Shown here piece by piece: positions 6,739 through 13,608 of a stretch of 64,000 bases of DNA. A model generated the notes under the pieces. That model saw only the letters and a list, made by a program, of their open reading frames with translations, did not search any database and had not been told where the DNA came from. The translations under genes and the position numbers were made by a program. The DNA is from Lewinellaceae bacterium (GTDB taxonomy: Bacteria > Bacteroidota > Bacteroidia > Chitinophagales > Saprospiraceae): the NCBI GenBank assembly GCA_020636375.1, contig JACJXZ010000009.1, positions 1-64,000 on the forward strand, given 5' to 3'. Each line of letters starts with the position of its first letter. Positions within the stretch are counted from its first letter, which is position 1.

Positions 6739-8225
6739 CATGCGCGGGGACATAACTAAAACATATATAAGCATTCAAGATGGTTTAATCTGTCCTTGCG
6801 CTTATCGTAGCAACAGAAATAAGCTGCCAAATCCACAAGCCTCTCGGGCGAATCATCGGACATTATTTCGTCAAAGCGTTCTTTGACCATGTCTGCAAAT
6901 TTGAAAATGCTGAGCCATTTTTGATGCTTGTCCCAAACCCGCACTAAAAACAACTTATAAAGAGGGACAAAAAACATTGTCAGCCAAGCCAGGATAAGGT
7001 ATAAGAAAATCATAGCTGCCGGGGGCCTGGCCCACCGTTTAGCTTTAAAAATATGCTGGAATTGAAATTTGCTTTTCCAGCATTTAAAGATAATTTCAAT
7101 ACGCCAGCGGAATTGATAAGCCTTAAATGCCTGGGAGCATCGCCAAACCTCTTTAGGCACGTTGGTAATTAATATAGTCCAAGCTAACAGCTGGAGGTAC
7201 TCCTTCGAATGGTTAGCCTTTTTATGGCGGTCGTTGAGCGCTTTTTCCAGGCGCTGCCTATAAACGCGCTGGGGCACCCTTTGGGCCACTACCCTGGCGG
7301 GCAAGCGCTTTTCAGCGCCGAGCAGGGCTTGCCAATCCATGTGGTTGATCCCCCTGCGGTGTAAGCCCGTCAAGGTTTTGAGCAAATCGATCTGCTTTCC
7401 GTTCCCGGCCTGGAAAAGGCTGGTGCCAAACCTATGGCGGCACAAGAAATAAGCCTGTTTTTCCGCTATTTTTCCCATAGCGCCTAGGACGGCATAGCCC
7501 AAATCAAAAATATTCAGGTCTCCAGCCTGGGCTTGCCCGGCTAGCTGGGCGGCATATTTCTGGTCGTTGTCTCTATAAGACTGTATGTCGATATGGCTAT
7601 ACTGGTGGTTCAGCAAATCCATGCGCAATTGGATCCGCGCCGTTGCGCATCGCCCAGTATGGCTGTGCGGGCCAGGAAAAAGCTCAGACAAATTCTCCGG
7701 CATTTTCAGGCAGCTCGAATCATTGACAAATACTCCTTTGAAGAAGCCGAACAAGCTGTTTCCCTGATGGTTGCTTGGTTGCAGCTCCTGCGCCAATGCC
7801 TGTTCAAACAACCGTCGGCTGAAACCCTCGTGCCGGTAGGACAGCTTGTTGTCCACGGCTTTCCGGCTTACAGCCCTTTGCTTGCCATAAGAAATGGCTT
7901 TGGCTATGCTTGCTGCTTTTAGGTCGCCTTGCTGGATGGTATCAAAGGCGTAAACGACGAAATCCGATGCTTCTATTTTCTTAGGCTTCCTCTTTTGAAA
8001 ACCTGTTTGTTTTGCAAGCTCGCAAATTGGGTATTGAGCTAATTTCTTCTTAATTTGCAGGTAACATTTATTCATTGGTAAGCTGTTTAGTGGCCTTTAA
8101 TCTGTTTTCTCGTAAGGCTTTTAAGCTAAACAGCTTATTTTATTTATCCAAATGATTGGCTAATTGCTTCGCCGCCAAACACTTGCCGTTTATTAATATA
8201 TGTTTTAGTTATGTCCCCGCGCATG
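6739..8225 (-). mobile_element. Complete IS4-family insertion sequence, 1,487 bp
   Basis: Perfect 30-bp terminal inverted repeats begin CATGCGCGGGGACATAACTA (6739-6768 and complement of 8196-8225). The element is flanked by a 12-bp direct repeat and contains one intact transposase gene on the minus strand. A CAT terminus and a 10-13 bp duplication are typical of the IS4 family. The intact ends, exact target duplication and uninterrupted gene suggest a recent and possibly active copy. It sits between the intron reverse-transcriptase remnant and intron domain V. Confidence 0.92.
6756..8075 (-). CDS. IS4-family DDE transposase
   Basis: A 439-residue transposase with the catalytic triad in place: Asp119 (FVNDSS), Asp191 (IFDLGY) and Glu327 within the family's YREK signature (Tyr320, Arg323, Glu327, Lys334 in YQFRWRIEIIFKCWK). 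It catalyses cut-and-paste transposition of its own element, acting on the 30-bp inverted repeats. The C-terminal stretch PPAAMIFLYLILAWLTMFFV is hydrophobic but is a usual part of this fold. The ATG at 8075 lies about 150 bp inside the right end, leaving room for a promoter. The frame is complete and undamaged, unlike most mobile genes nearby. Confidence 0.92.
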   Translation of the reverse strand: MNKCYLQIKKKLAQYPICELAKQTGFQKRKPKKIEASDFVVYAFDTIQQGDLKAASIAKAISYGKQRAVSRKAVDNKLSYRHEGFSRRLFEQALAQELQPSNHQGNSLFGFFKGVFVNDSSCLKMPENLSELFPGPHSHTGRCATARIQLRMDLLNHQYSHIDIQSYRDNDQKYAAQLAGQAQAGDLNIFDLGYAVLGAMGKIAEKQAYFLCRHRFGTSLFQAGNGKQIDLLKTLTGLHRRGINHMDWQALLGAEKRLPARVVAQRVPQRVYRQRLEKALNDRHKKANHSKEYLQLLAWTILITNVPKEVWRCSQAFKAYQFRWRIEIIFKCWKSKFQFQHIFKAKRWARPPAAMIFLYLILAWLTMFFVPLYKLFLVRVWDKHQKWLSIFKFADMVKERFDEIMSDDSPERLVDLAAYFCCYDKRKDRLNHLECLYMF

Positions 8226-8237
8226 CGATAGCCATCG
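8226..8237. repeat. IS4 target duplication, right
   Basis: Exact copy of 6727-6738, CGATAGCCATCG, directly after the right inverted repeat. Confidence 0.85.
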
Positions 8238-8276
8238 GGGCCGCGTTGGCTATAAAGGCCGGCGTTAAGGGTGCTT

Positions 8277-8343
8277 GAACCGTGTGCCGGAAGCCGAGCG
8301 AAGCGACACATGAACGAAGTGAATAAACTGGCACGCACGGTTC
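8277..8343 (+). ncRNA. Group II intron domain V with enlarged loop
   Basis: The strands GAACCGTGTGCC (8277-8288) and GGCACGCACGGTTC (8330-8343) form the conserved domain V helix, including the AGC-equivalent catalytic strand and the usual bulge. Canonical domain V is 34 nt with a GNRA tetraloop. Here about 41 nt (8289-8329), including GCCGAGCGAAGCGACAC, replaces the loop. That insert resembles the GAGCG-AGTCGA repeat family and probably blocks splicing. Confidence 0.65.
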
Positions 8344-8413
8344 TTAGGGGGGAAGGGGGCAGCAATGCCCCTGACCTACCCGACATCAGCCTTCCCATAC
8401 GGTCAAGCCGCCG

Positions 8414-8434
8414 TTTATGCGGGACGTTGTAGGC
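8414..8434. other. attC-like half site after the intron (right)
   Basis: TTTATGCGGGACGTTGTAGG plus C (8414-8434) complements the sequence just left of the intron (GCCTAACAAAGCATAAA). This suggests that the intron is inserted in the stem of an attC-like site. The next gene (8602) would then start a second cassette. Confidence 0.35.
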
Positions 8435-8601
8435 CATGAGAAGAAACAGTACAGACAATTGATAACCAATTGATTAGCTTTCGCCGTAAAATCTTCCAAG
8501 ATAAACAATTGCGAGAATCAGCAAATAACCTTAACTTCTTGAGTTATACCAAGGAACCAATTCAAGATTTCAAAACTTAGTAGATTGATAACCAAAGGAT
8601 T

Positions 8602-8829
8602 ATGAGCGTATTTCAAATACAGATACCTGATAGTGTCAAGATCAATGATTTTGAGCTAAAAATGTTGATAGCGTCAAAACTATTTGAAGATGGTAAATTA
8701 AGCTCCGGACAGGCAGCAGATATAGTAGGGATATCCAAAAGGGCATTTATCGAGATATTGGGCAAATACAATGTTTCGATATTCGGATATGAATATGGAG
8801 AATTAGAAGAAGACCTGAAAAATGCCTGA
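8602..8829 (+). CDS. UPF0175 family antitoxin-like protein
   Basis: A 75-residue protein matching the UPF0175 family, small DNA-binding antitoxins of VapB type: MLIASKLFEDGKLSSGQAADIVGISKRAFIEILGKYNVSI has the helix-turn-helix core (SSGQAADIVGISKRAF). The stop overlaps the start of a PIN-domain fragment by a few bases (ATG at 8822, TGA at 8827-8829), the usual coupling of a toxin-antitoxin operon. Because the toxin is truncated, this is an orphan antitoxin. AT-rich like other cassette-type genes here. The two GATAACCAA(A/T)(G/T)GATTA copies at 8461-8476 and 8586-8601, the second ending just before the ATG, could be operator half-sites. Confidence 0.8.
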   Translation: MSVFQIQIPDSVKINDFELKMLIASKLFEDGKLSSGQAADIVGISKRAFIEILGKYNVSIFGYEYGELEEDLKNA

Positions 8830-8923
8830 AAGAGTAATAATAGCCGATTCAAGTTGTTTAATTGCATTGAGTAATATCAATGAGCTTGATATCCTTCAAC
8901 GAGTTAGCTACAATAATAAGTAG
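8822..8923 (+). pseudogene. DUF3368/PIN (VapC-like) toxin, N-terminal stub
   Basis: Thirty-three codons, MPERVIIADSSCLIALSNIN..., give the first strand of a PIN-domain ribonuclease with its first catalytic Asp9 (IADSS) and the helix after it. The frame then stops at 8921-8923, eighteen bases before a MITE-like element. The remaining catalytic acids and about 120 residues are absent, so the toxin is dead. The family assignment comes from the start motif and the upstream UPF0175 gene, the usual partner of DUF3368 proteins. Confidence 0.7.
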
Positions 8924-9001
8924 TCACCCTTAAAAAAATAAGGGGCCGGAGAAAAATAAGTTCCTCATTTCAGGCGAGCTATTTTTTCGCCAGGCAACCT
9001 G

Positions 9002-9029
9002 CCTGCCAGCGAGCTGGCGAGCAGGCAGG
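9002..9029. repeat. CCTGCC/GGCAGG palindromic element
   Basis: CCTGCCAGCGAGCTGGCGAG plus CAGGCAGG differs from the copies at 2918 and 3100 by one missing G in the centre. Confidence 0.7.
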
Positions 9030-9097
9030 GGCACGGGGAGGGCGCATAGCAGCGCTACGCAACCGATCCCGCAACAGTCTACCCCGCACACTGCCTG

Positions 9098-9119
9098 CCC
9101 CGTACACAGCGTGTCGGGG
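9098..9119. repeat. CCCCGTACAC/GTGTCGGGG palindromic element
   Basis: Identical over 22 bp to the insertion core at 5482-5503 in the reverse transcriptase. It is followed by AAGTGTCGGGGC, a partial second right arm, suggesting repeated insertion or recombination. Confidence 0.7.
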
Positions 9120-9150
9120 AAGTGTCGGGGCAGCCTGGCGGAAAAACCTG

Positions 9151-9208
9151 CCTGCCAGCGAGCCTGCCGGCCATGCTGGCACAGCAGGCGGGCTGGCGAG
9201 CAGGCAGG
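9151..9208. repeat. Nested palindromes: one element inside another
   Basis: The outer element is the CCTGCCAGCGAG...GGCTGGCGAGCAGGCAGG palindrome (9151-9162 plus 9191-9208). A second palindrome of 28 nt, CCTGCCGGCCATGCTGGCAC plus AGCAGGCG (9163-9190), sits exactly in its centre. Confidence 0.7.
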
Positions 9209-9260
9209 GAGCCGTATCAAATGGGGAAGTTATTCTTCTCCGGCCCCTAAGAAGAACCAA

Positions 9261-10486
9261 ATGTCAATGGATGATAAAAACGAATCTCGATTCTTTCATA
9301 GAATGGTTGATATTGGCGCTAATAAAGACTTTTCTGTCACTGAAATCAGGTATCTGCGAGTAACGAATATTGCATCTATTCTAGGTGCAATATATAATGC
9401 AATTTGGATGCTGATTTCAATTAATCTCACTGACTTCTCAATAATTTACGGAAGCAATGCATTGTTGGGATTGATGTTTCTAATTGTGTTAATTTTTAAC
9501 AAAAAAGGTTGGCGGGTACTGGCTGCCATATGGCTTACTATTGCATCTTACATATCGGTTCTCTTGTTTCTTTATTTGTTGGGATATTCGTCAGGCGTTG
9601 CGTTCATTTTTTTCTTAATAATTATCATGCCCTATATGACTTTTCCACGAAAGGCAAGGAAATTAGTCCATGGTTTTAGTATACTGGCTTGCTTGACGTT
9701 GATTGTTACTGTATTACTTCAATCAAATATTAATGCTCATTATAATGCAGTAAATCCTATATATTACAAGCAGTTAATATCAGTATAACTGGATTCATTA
9801 GTCTTGCACTTATATGGAGTATGTCTGTTCTAATTGATAGATCAGAGGAATCTTTAATGGCTGAACAGAAAAAATCAGATGATCTTCTGCATAATATTCT
9901 TCCGGTAAATGTAGCGAAGGATCTAAAAGAAATCGGTAGAACAATTCCCCAAAGGCACAAGAATGTGACTATACTTTTTACTGACTTCGAAGGTTTTACG
10001 GAGATAGTAGCATCTATTACGGAAATCACTTTAGTCAATGAGCTTAATGACATTTTTGGACGGTTCGATGAAATCGTTGTGGAGGCAGGAGTTGAAAAAA
10101 TTGAAACAATTGGTGATGCATATGTGGCTGCCTGTGGTATTGAAGAAGAGATAACTGAACATGCTATTAATTGCATCACAGCCGCCCAAGAGATGTTATC
10201 CTACCTTGAGGAAAGAAATCAAAAACATGAAATAAAGTGGAGGATGAGAGTAGGGATAAATTCCGGACCTATTGTGGCTGGAGTAGTAGGAAAGAAGAAA
10301 TTCAGATACGATCTTTTTGGAGATACAATTAATACGGCAAGCAGGATGGAGTCATCAGGAGAGCCTGGCAAAATAAATATCTCAGGACCGACTTATCAAC
10401 TTGTCAAAAATGACATCGATTGCGAATACAGAGGAAAAGTTTATGCCAAAGGAAAAGGAGAAATGGAAATGTATTTTGTAAAATAA
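9261..10486 (+). pseudogene. Membrane class III adenylate/guanylate cyclase, frameshifted
   Basis: The first part (9261-9788) encodes a cytosolic N-terminus and five or six hydrophobic segments (for example IASILGAIYNAIWMLISINL and FIFFLIIIMPYMTF). The second part, in another frame and open from before 9821 to 10486, encodes a linker (EESLMAEQKKSDDLLHNILP, the usual signalling helix before the cyclase) and a complete class III catalytic domain. Metal-binding Asp residues lie in FTDFEGFT and ETIGDAYVAACG, and the transition-state region in DLFGDTINTASRMESSG. The two frames meet near 9780-9790, so a small indel separates membrane and catalytic halves. It may be a real mutation or a sequence error. 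The product would make cAMP or cGMP; substrate choice cannot be read here. The ATG at 9261 lies 12 bp after a MITE-like element, so the native promoter may be lost. Confidence 0.8.
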
Positions 10487-10505
10487 ACTGTAGCTATACT
10501 CAACA

Positions 10506-10588
10506 GCAATAGGTTTTGTGCATTTTGGGTGGACTTCCCCTTTAGGGGATTTGAGGGGCGGGGGGAGGCAATGCACAAAACCTATTGC
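10506..10588. repeat. Inverted-repeat element (GCAATAGGTTT family), copy 1
   Basis: Perfect 19-bp arms, GCAATAGGTTTTGTGCATT (10506-10524) and its complement (10570-10588), enclose a G-rich loop. The same CTCAACAGCAATAGGTTT...AAACCTATTGC design occurs at 53741-53783. Placed after the cyclase stop, it could also act as a transcript-ending hairpin. Confidence 0.65.
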
Positions 10589-10638
10589 AGCGCAGTATAA
10601 CAATAAAGCGCCAAAGCGAGGCGGAGCAAAGCGACGGC

Positions 10639-10656
10639 CATAGCGTTGGCGCTATG
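10639..10656. repeat. Palindrome CATAGCG/CGCTATG
   Basis: CATAGCGTTGGCGCTATG, 7-bp arms around a 4-nt centre, lies in the decayed 3' part of the recombinase, 12 bp from the next palindrome. Confidence 0.5.
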
Positions 10657-10668
10657 TTGAACAGCCTG

Positions 10669-10687
10669 TCCCGGCGATATGCCGGGA
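10669..10687. repeat. Palindromic element, CCCGGC/GCCGGG family
   Basis: TCCCGGCGATATGCCGGGA with flanks AGCCTG and AAGCC is the inverse of the copy at 261-279, differing by two or three bases in the loop. Confidence 0.7.
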
Positions 10688-10776
10688 AAGCCGGCGAACA
10701 TCGAGGAATTATGGGCATTCCTGGCGGTAGTACTGGTTGAGGGTGTTTCGCAGGCGGCCGCCATAAGGAAGTACCG

Positions 10777-10798
10777 TTCGGCTGAGCTCACGGCCGAA
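10777..10798. repeat. Palindromic element TTCGGC-GAGCTC-GCCGAA
   Basis: TTCGGCTGAGCTCACGGCCG plus AA is nearly self-complementary. The same sequence less one C occurs at 13375-13395 in the IS4-type remnant, and a diverged inverse copy at 12932-12954. On the minus strand both main copies encode AVSSAER in two otherwise unrelated proteins. Confidence 0.7.
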
Positions 10799-11457
10799 GC
10801 CCTGGTGATGCCGCCTTTGGAAGTACGGATGGTTACCGTGGCTTGCTCGCGGTTGAAATCGCTGATGCGCAGCCGGCCTACCTCAGAGGCCCGCAGGCCC
10901 AGGCCGAAGAGCAGTTCGAGTACCAGGCGGTGGCGCAAGCTGCGCGCTGCGCCAAGAAAGAGGCGCAGTTCATCGGCATTGAGCAAATCGCCGAGTTGCT
11001 TAGGTTGGGGATATCCACTACCAGTTCGAGCCGCCGGGCTACCTCGCGGTAGTAGTACTTCAAGGCGCATACAACCGTGAGGGTGGAGGCGCTGAGATGC
11101 TTGCGCCGGGCAGCCAGGTAGGCCAGCAGTTCGTCGCGGGTAAGTGTATCGGCCGGCTTGCCGGTGCGCTCCTGCACATCGCATAGGGAGCGCACATAGT
11201 TTAGGGCAGTGCTTTTGTCAAGCCCTGCTACGGCAAGGTGGTTGGCCATGCGGCCGAGGGCCTCTTGAAATGCAGGGCGGCTAGCCTGATAGGCCTTGGG
11301 TTGGGACTTTTTTTGACATGATGAATATTGTTTTGATGAAATACTGGAATATACGTTATTTTGGGCTTGCCGCGATAGCGGCTTAGTTCAACATTCAGCT
11401 TTTGGCGCAAACTGCCGTTGTATGCAATTAAAGGAAATGTAAATCCGTTTTGAAAAA

Positions 11458-12759
11458 ATGAGGCTTAATAGAAGTCATATAGTTTTACTAGTAACCTTCC
11501 TTTTAACCTTATCTCATAATGAGATTCGGGCCTGTAGTATGTATAAAATTACCGTGGATGGCCAGACTATAGTTGGTTGCAATCATGACACTTGGTTTTC
11601 TACGCCTAAAATATGGTTTGCGAATGCTAAGAAACAAAACGAATTCGGAGCTTGCTTTACTGGAGCAAGACAGGTAGGGGAAAACAGAGCAGCTCCTCAA
11701 TCGGGAATGAATGAAAAAGGACTTGCATTTTCTCGGCTGGTAGCGTATTATCCCAAACAAAACAACCGATTCCCCAATAGACTTAAAATTGAAGATGAAG
11801 TTGATTACCTGACAGACATTTTACACAAATGTACGACTGTCAAAGAAGTAAAGAAATATATTGAAAAATACGACCATAGTGTATTTTTCGATGATGTGTA
11901 TATCTATATCGATAGCTCAGGTAGTTATTTGATTGTAGAACCATATACATTAATTGGAGGTAATGATCCGACTTATATCTTATCTAATTTTTGTCCTTCT
12001 ATTACAGGAAATGAGCAAGCGAGGCAACTTACACGCTATAGAAATGGAGAAGATTTTTTAAAAACGCAGAAGGTCGACTCTTCTTTACCATACTGTTCTG
12101 CCCTCTCAGATACTATGCACGTATGTAGAAGTAGAAATGGAGATGGGACATTACTTACATCAATTTGGGATACAAAAGACGGAGTAGTGAATCTGTTCTT
12201 TTACCATAATTTCGATTCTACGGTTCGATTTAGCCTGTCGGAAGAATTAGCAAAAGGCGACCATCTAATCGACGTTCCCCGTTTATTCCCAATTAATTCA
12301 GAATTTGAAAGGCTTAAAAGTTACAAGACCCCTTTTAATACACCTGTGTTGAGAATTTTGCTTGTAGCGATAGCTGGACTGTTATCTTTTTTCATCTTTT
12401 TATTGAGTCTGGCTGCAATTAGGGGCAAAAACACACAAATCACCTTCAAAAGGGTATTTCTAATATTCGCATTAAACCTATCACTAATTGGCTATTTATT
12501 TGTGTTAGCTACTAATGTAAACATCTACTATTTTGATGCGCCTTACAAACATTATGGTTCAGCCTTAATTAGTGCTTCTTCCTACATTCCATTTCTATTG
12601 TTGGTAGCCATTGTCCCTATTAGTTTATTTACAATGAAAAGACTTAAGTCTCTCAAGACGAAAGGATGGATAAGGGTTACGCTAATTTCCAACAACTTGA
12701 TATATTTGATACTGATTTTAAGTTTTGGTTATTGGGGCTTGTTTAGTGTTTGGAATTAA
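11458..12759 (+). CDS. Secreted/membrane Ntn-hydrolase (choloylglycine hydrolase/C45-like)
   Basis: A 433-residue protein. Residues 1-25 are a signal peptide ending NEIRA. The next residue, Cys26, would be the N-terminal nucleophile of the mature enzyme (CSMYKITVDGQTIVGCNHDTW). This start pattern, with the VGCNHDTW strand and a conserved ENRAAPQSGMNEKGLAF, is that of linear-amide C-N hydrolases (choloylglycine hydrolase or acyltransferase C45 type). The substrate is unknown. Unusually for the family, residues about 298-430 add four hydrophobic helices (RILLVAIAGLLSFFIFLLSL, FLIFALNLSLIGYLFVLA, IPFLLLVAIVPISLF, LIYLILILSFGYWGLF). The hydrolase would therefore be anchored to the inner membrane facing the periplasm. 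AT-rich, between mobile-element remnants, hence probably acquired. The alternative reading, a lipoprotein Cys, is less likely because no lipobox precedes Cys26. Confidence 0.75.
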   Translation: MRLNRSHIVLLVTFLLTLSHNEIRACSMYKITVDGQTIVGCNHDTWFSTPKIWFANAKKQNEFGACFTGARQVGENRAAPQSGMNEKGLAFSRLVAYYPKQNNRFPNRLKIEDEVDYLTDILHKCTTVKEVKKYIEKYDHSVFFDDVYIYIDSSGSYLIVEPYTLIGGNDPTYILSNFCPSITGNEQARQLTRYRNGEDFLKTQKVDSSLPYCSALSDTMHVCRSRNGDGTLLTSIWDTKDGVVNLFFYHNFDSTVRFSLSEELAKGDHLIDVPRLFPINSEFERLKSYKTPFNTPVLRILLVAIAGLLSFFIFLLSLAAIRGKNTQITFKRVFLIFALNLSLIGYLFVLATNVNIYYFDAPYKHYGSALISASSYIPFLLLVAIVPISLFTMKRLKSLKTKGWIRVTLISNNLIYLILILSFGYWGLFSVWN

Positions 12760-12931
12760 AAAAAAGAAAACTGCAACAATGCATTATGGTGCAGACATCC
12801 CTCGGGATTTCGGCGATGGAGCGTTGGGCAACCACTGTTTCATCCACGTGCCGGGTATGGAGCTGGGCGGCGGTGAGGATTTGGTTGAGCAAAGCCTGTC
12901 CCGGTTTTTTCGGGATCATAATAGGCTAAAC

Positions 12932-12954
12932 TTCGGCGTGAGCGCAGTCGAACG
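12932..12954. repeat. Diverged inverse copy of TTCGGC-GAGCTC palindrome
   Basis: CTTCGGCGTGAGCGCAGTCG plus AAC, read in reverse complement, is GTTCGACTGCGCTCACGCCG plus AAG, close to the elements at 10777 and 13375. Confidence 0.5.
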
Positions 12955-13309
12955 CAGGCGGCTGGAAGGCACCCTGTTGTGCTGGTTGCCGTGCCAGCCA
13001 AACTCTTCGCCCAGCCATTCTTCGTCAGGGAGCCGGAAACCGGTGCCGTCGGCAGCCCAAAGGCGCATGCCCTTCCAGCGCTTGGTTTTGAAACATTCAT
13101 AGAACAGCCGGGCGCTGAAGAGGAACATGTCTTTGAAGAATTTGGGCAACAGTTTTTGGCGGGCTTGGGCCAGCGCGCTTTTCGTCGGGGAAATTTCTCC
13201 GGCCTTAAGCCAGTCAAAAAAGCGGCCAAGTTCGACACAAAGCGTACTTTTGAGAAGCGTAATGTTGAGCCAGACAACTCGTTCAAGGTGTAAGGTGCGG
13301 GTTCGGGTG

Positions 13310-13329
13310 ATTCCGATAGCTATCGGAAT
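13310..13329. repeat. Perfect palindrome ATTCCGATAGC/GCTATCGGAAT
   Basis: A perfect 20-bp palindrome, ATTCCGATAGCTATCGGAAT, interrupts the IS4-type remnant. The sequence CCCCGATAGCCATCGGGG, the target of the complete IS4 element, is a relative. Confidence 0.7.
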
Positions 13330-13374
13330 CCCAGGCCTGGAAAAGTATTGTTGGGGGCTTTGGGGGCTTTGCCG

Positions 13375-13395
13375 TTCGGCTGAGCTCACGGCGAA
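13375..13395. repeat. Palindromic element TTCGGC-GAGCTC-GCGAA
   Basis: TTCGGCTGAGCTCACGGCGA plus A is one base shorter than the copy at 10777-10798. It sits inside the IS4-type transposase remnant, where it encodes AVSSAER on the minus strand. Confidence 0.7.
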
Positions 13396-13608
13396 GCCTA
13401 GCCAACTGTGGAAACTGCCGGATGGCGTCAAGATATGCACGGAGGAAGGTGTTCATGATCACTGGAATTTTCACGAATATCCTCTTTTCCGTGCAGTTTG
13501 TTATCTAGCTGGGGCGCTTGACTTAATGGGAATGAACAATGCATATACAATCGGGTCTAAGCGGCGGCAAGCTGCATGTGCTGACCGTTCTACGGTATTG
13601 CTAAAAAA

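Larger units (their letters stand above)
5080..8384 (+). mobile_element. Degraded group II intron interrupted by an IS4 element
   Basis: The 5' end GTGCGACAGAAAGTCGC has the canonical GTGYG start and first hairpin (5082-5086 with 5092-5096). The 3' end has a domain V-like stem (GAACCGTGTGCC at 8277-8288 with GGCACGCACGGTTC at 8330-8343) and a domain VI-like stem ending near CTACCCGAC (8384). The intron encodes a broken reverse transcriptase-maturase. Without the 1,487-bp IS4 element and its target duplication the intron would be about 1.8 kb. It also carries palindromic insertions at 5164-5185 and inside the reading frame. The domain V loop is about 33 nt longer than normal. The exact 3' boundary is uncertain by a few bases. 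The element is probably no longer mobile. Confidence 0.75.
8941..9248. mobile_element. MITE-like element with 28-bp imperfect TIRs
   Basis: Ends AGGGGCCGGAGAAAAATAAG and the complement of 9229-9248, AGGGGCCGGAGAAGAATAAC, match over about 28 bp with three or four differences. The 308-bp interior has no gene but contains four palindromic elements (9002-9029, 9098-9119, 9151-9208 and a half copy at 9072-9088). The block GTCTACCCCG(C/T)ACACTGCCTG is shared with the element at 20049-20268, whose ends are also similar (AGGACCCAGAAAATAATAA). It lies just after a truncated toxin gene and 12 bp before the cyclase start. Confidence 0.7.
10582..11249 (-). pseudogene. Tyrosine recombinase remnant with palindromic insertions
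   Basis: The minus strand reads MANHLAVAGLDKSTALNYVR... (core-binding domain) in one frame, then after a shift near 11010 LLNADELRLFLGAARSLRHR and LELLFGLGLRASEVGRLRISDFNREQATVTIRTSKGG, which carries the first catalytic Arg (GLRASEV) and beta-strand Lys. After that the frame is filled by palindromes: TTCGGCTGAGCTCACGGCCG (from 10777), TCCCGGCATATCGCCGGGA (10669-10687) and CATAGCGTTGGCGCTATG (10639-10656). No HxxR or catalytic Tyr can be found. It differs in sequence from the recombinase at 2226, so it comes from a different element. Confidence 0.75.
12790..13474 (-). pseudogene. IS4-type transposase remnant
   Basis: The minus strand reads MNTFLRAYLDAIRQFPQL..., then ITLLKSTLCVELGRFFDWL, SALAQARQKLLPKFFKD and WKGMRLWAADGTGFRLPDEE, the N-terminal and first-Asp region of IS4-type transposases (Asp in AADGT). 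The remaining catalytic residues are absent. Frame breaks coincide with palindromic insertions: ATTCCGATAGCTATCGGAAT (13310-13329), TTCGGCTGAGCTCACGGC (13375) and CTTCGGCGTGAGCGCAGTCG (from 12932), plus a CCTGTCCCGG...CGGGA copy (12897-12915). Unrelated in sequence to the complete IS4 element at 6739. Confidence 0.75.

Noticed and set aside
2226..11249. The two recombinase remnants as ends of one integrative element
   Set aside because: Their sequences differ, both are broken, and I find no att direct repeats bounding the region.
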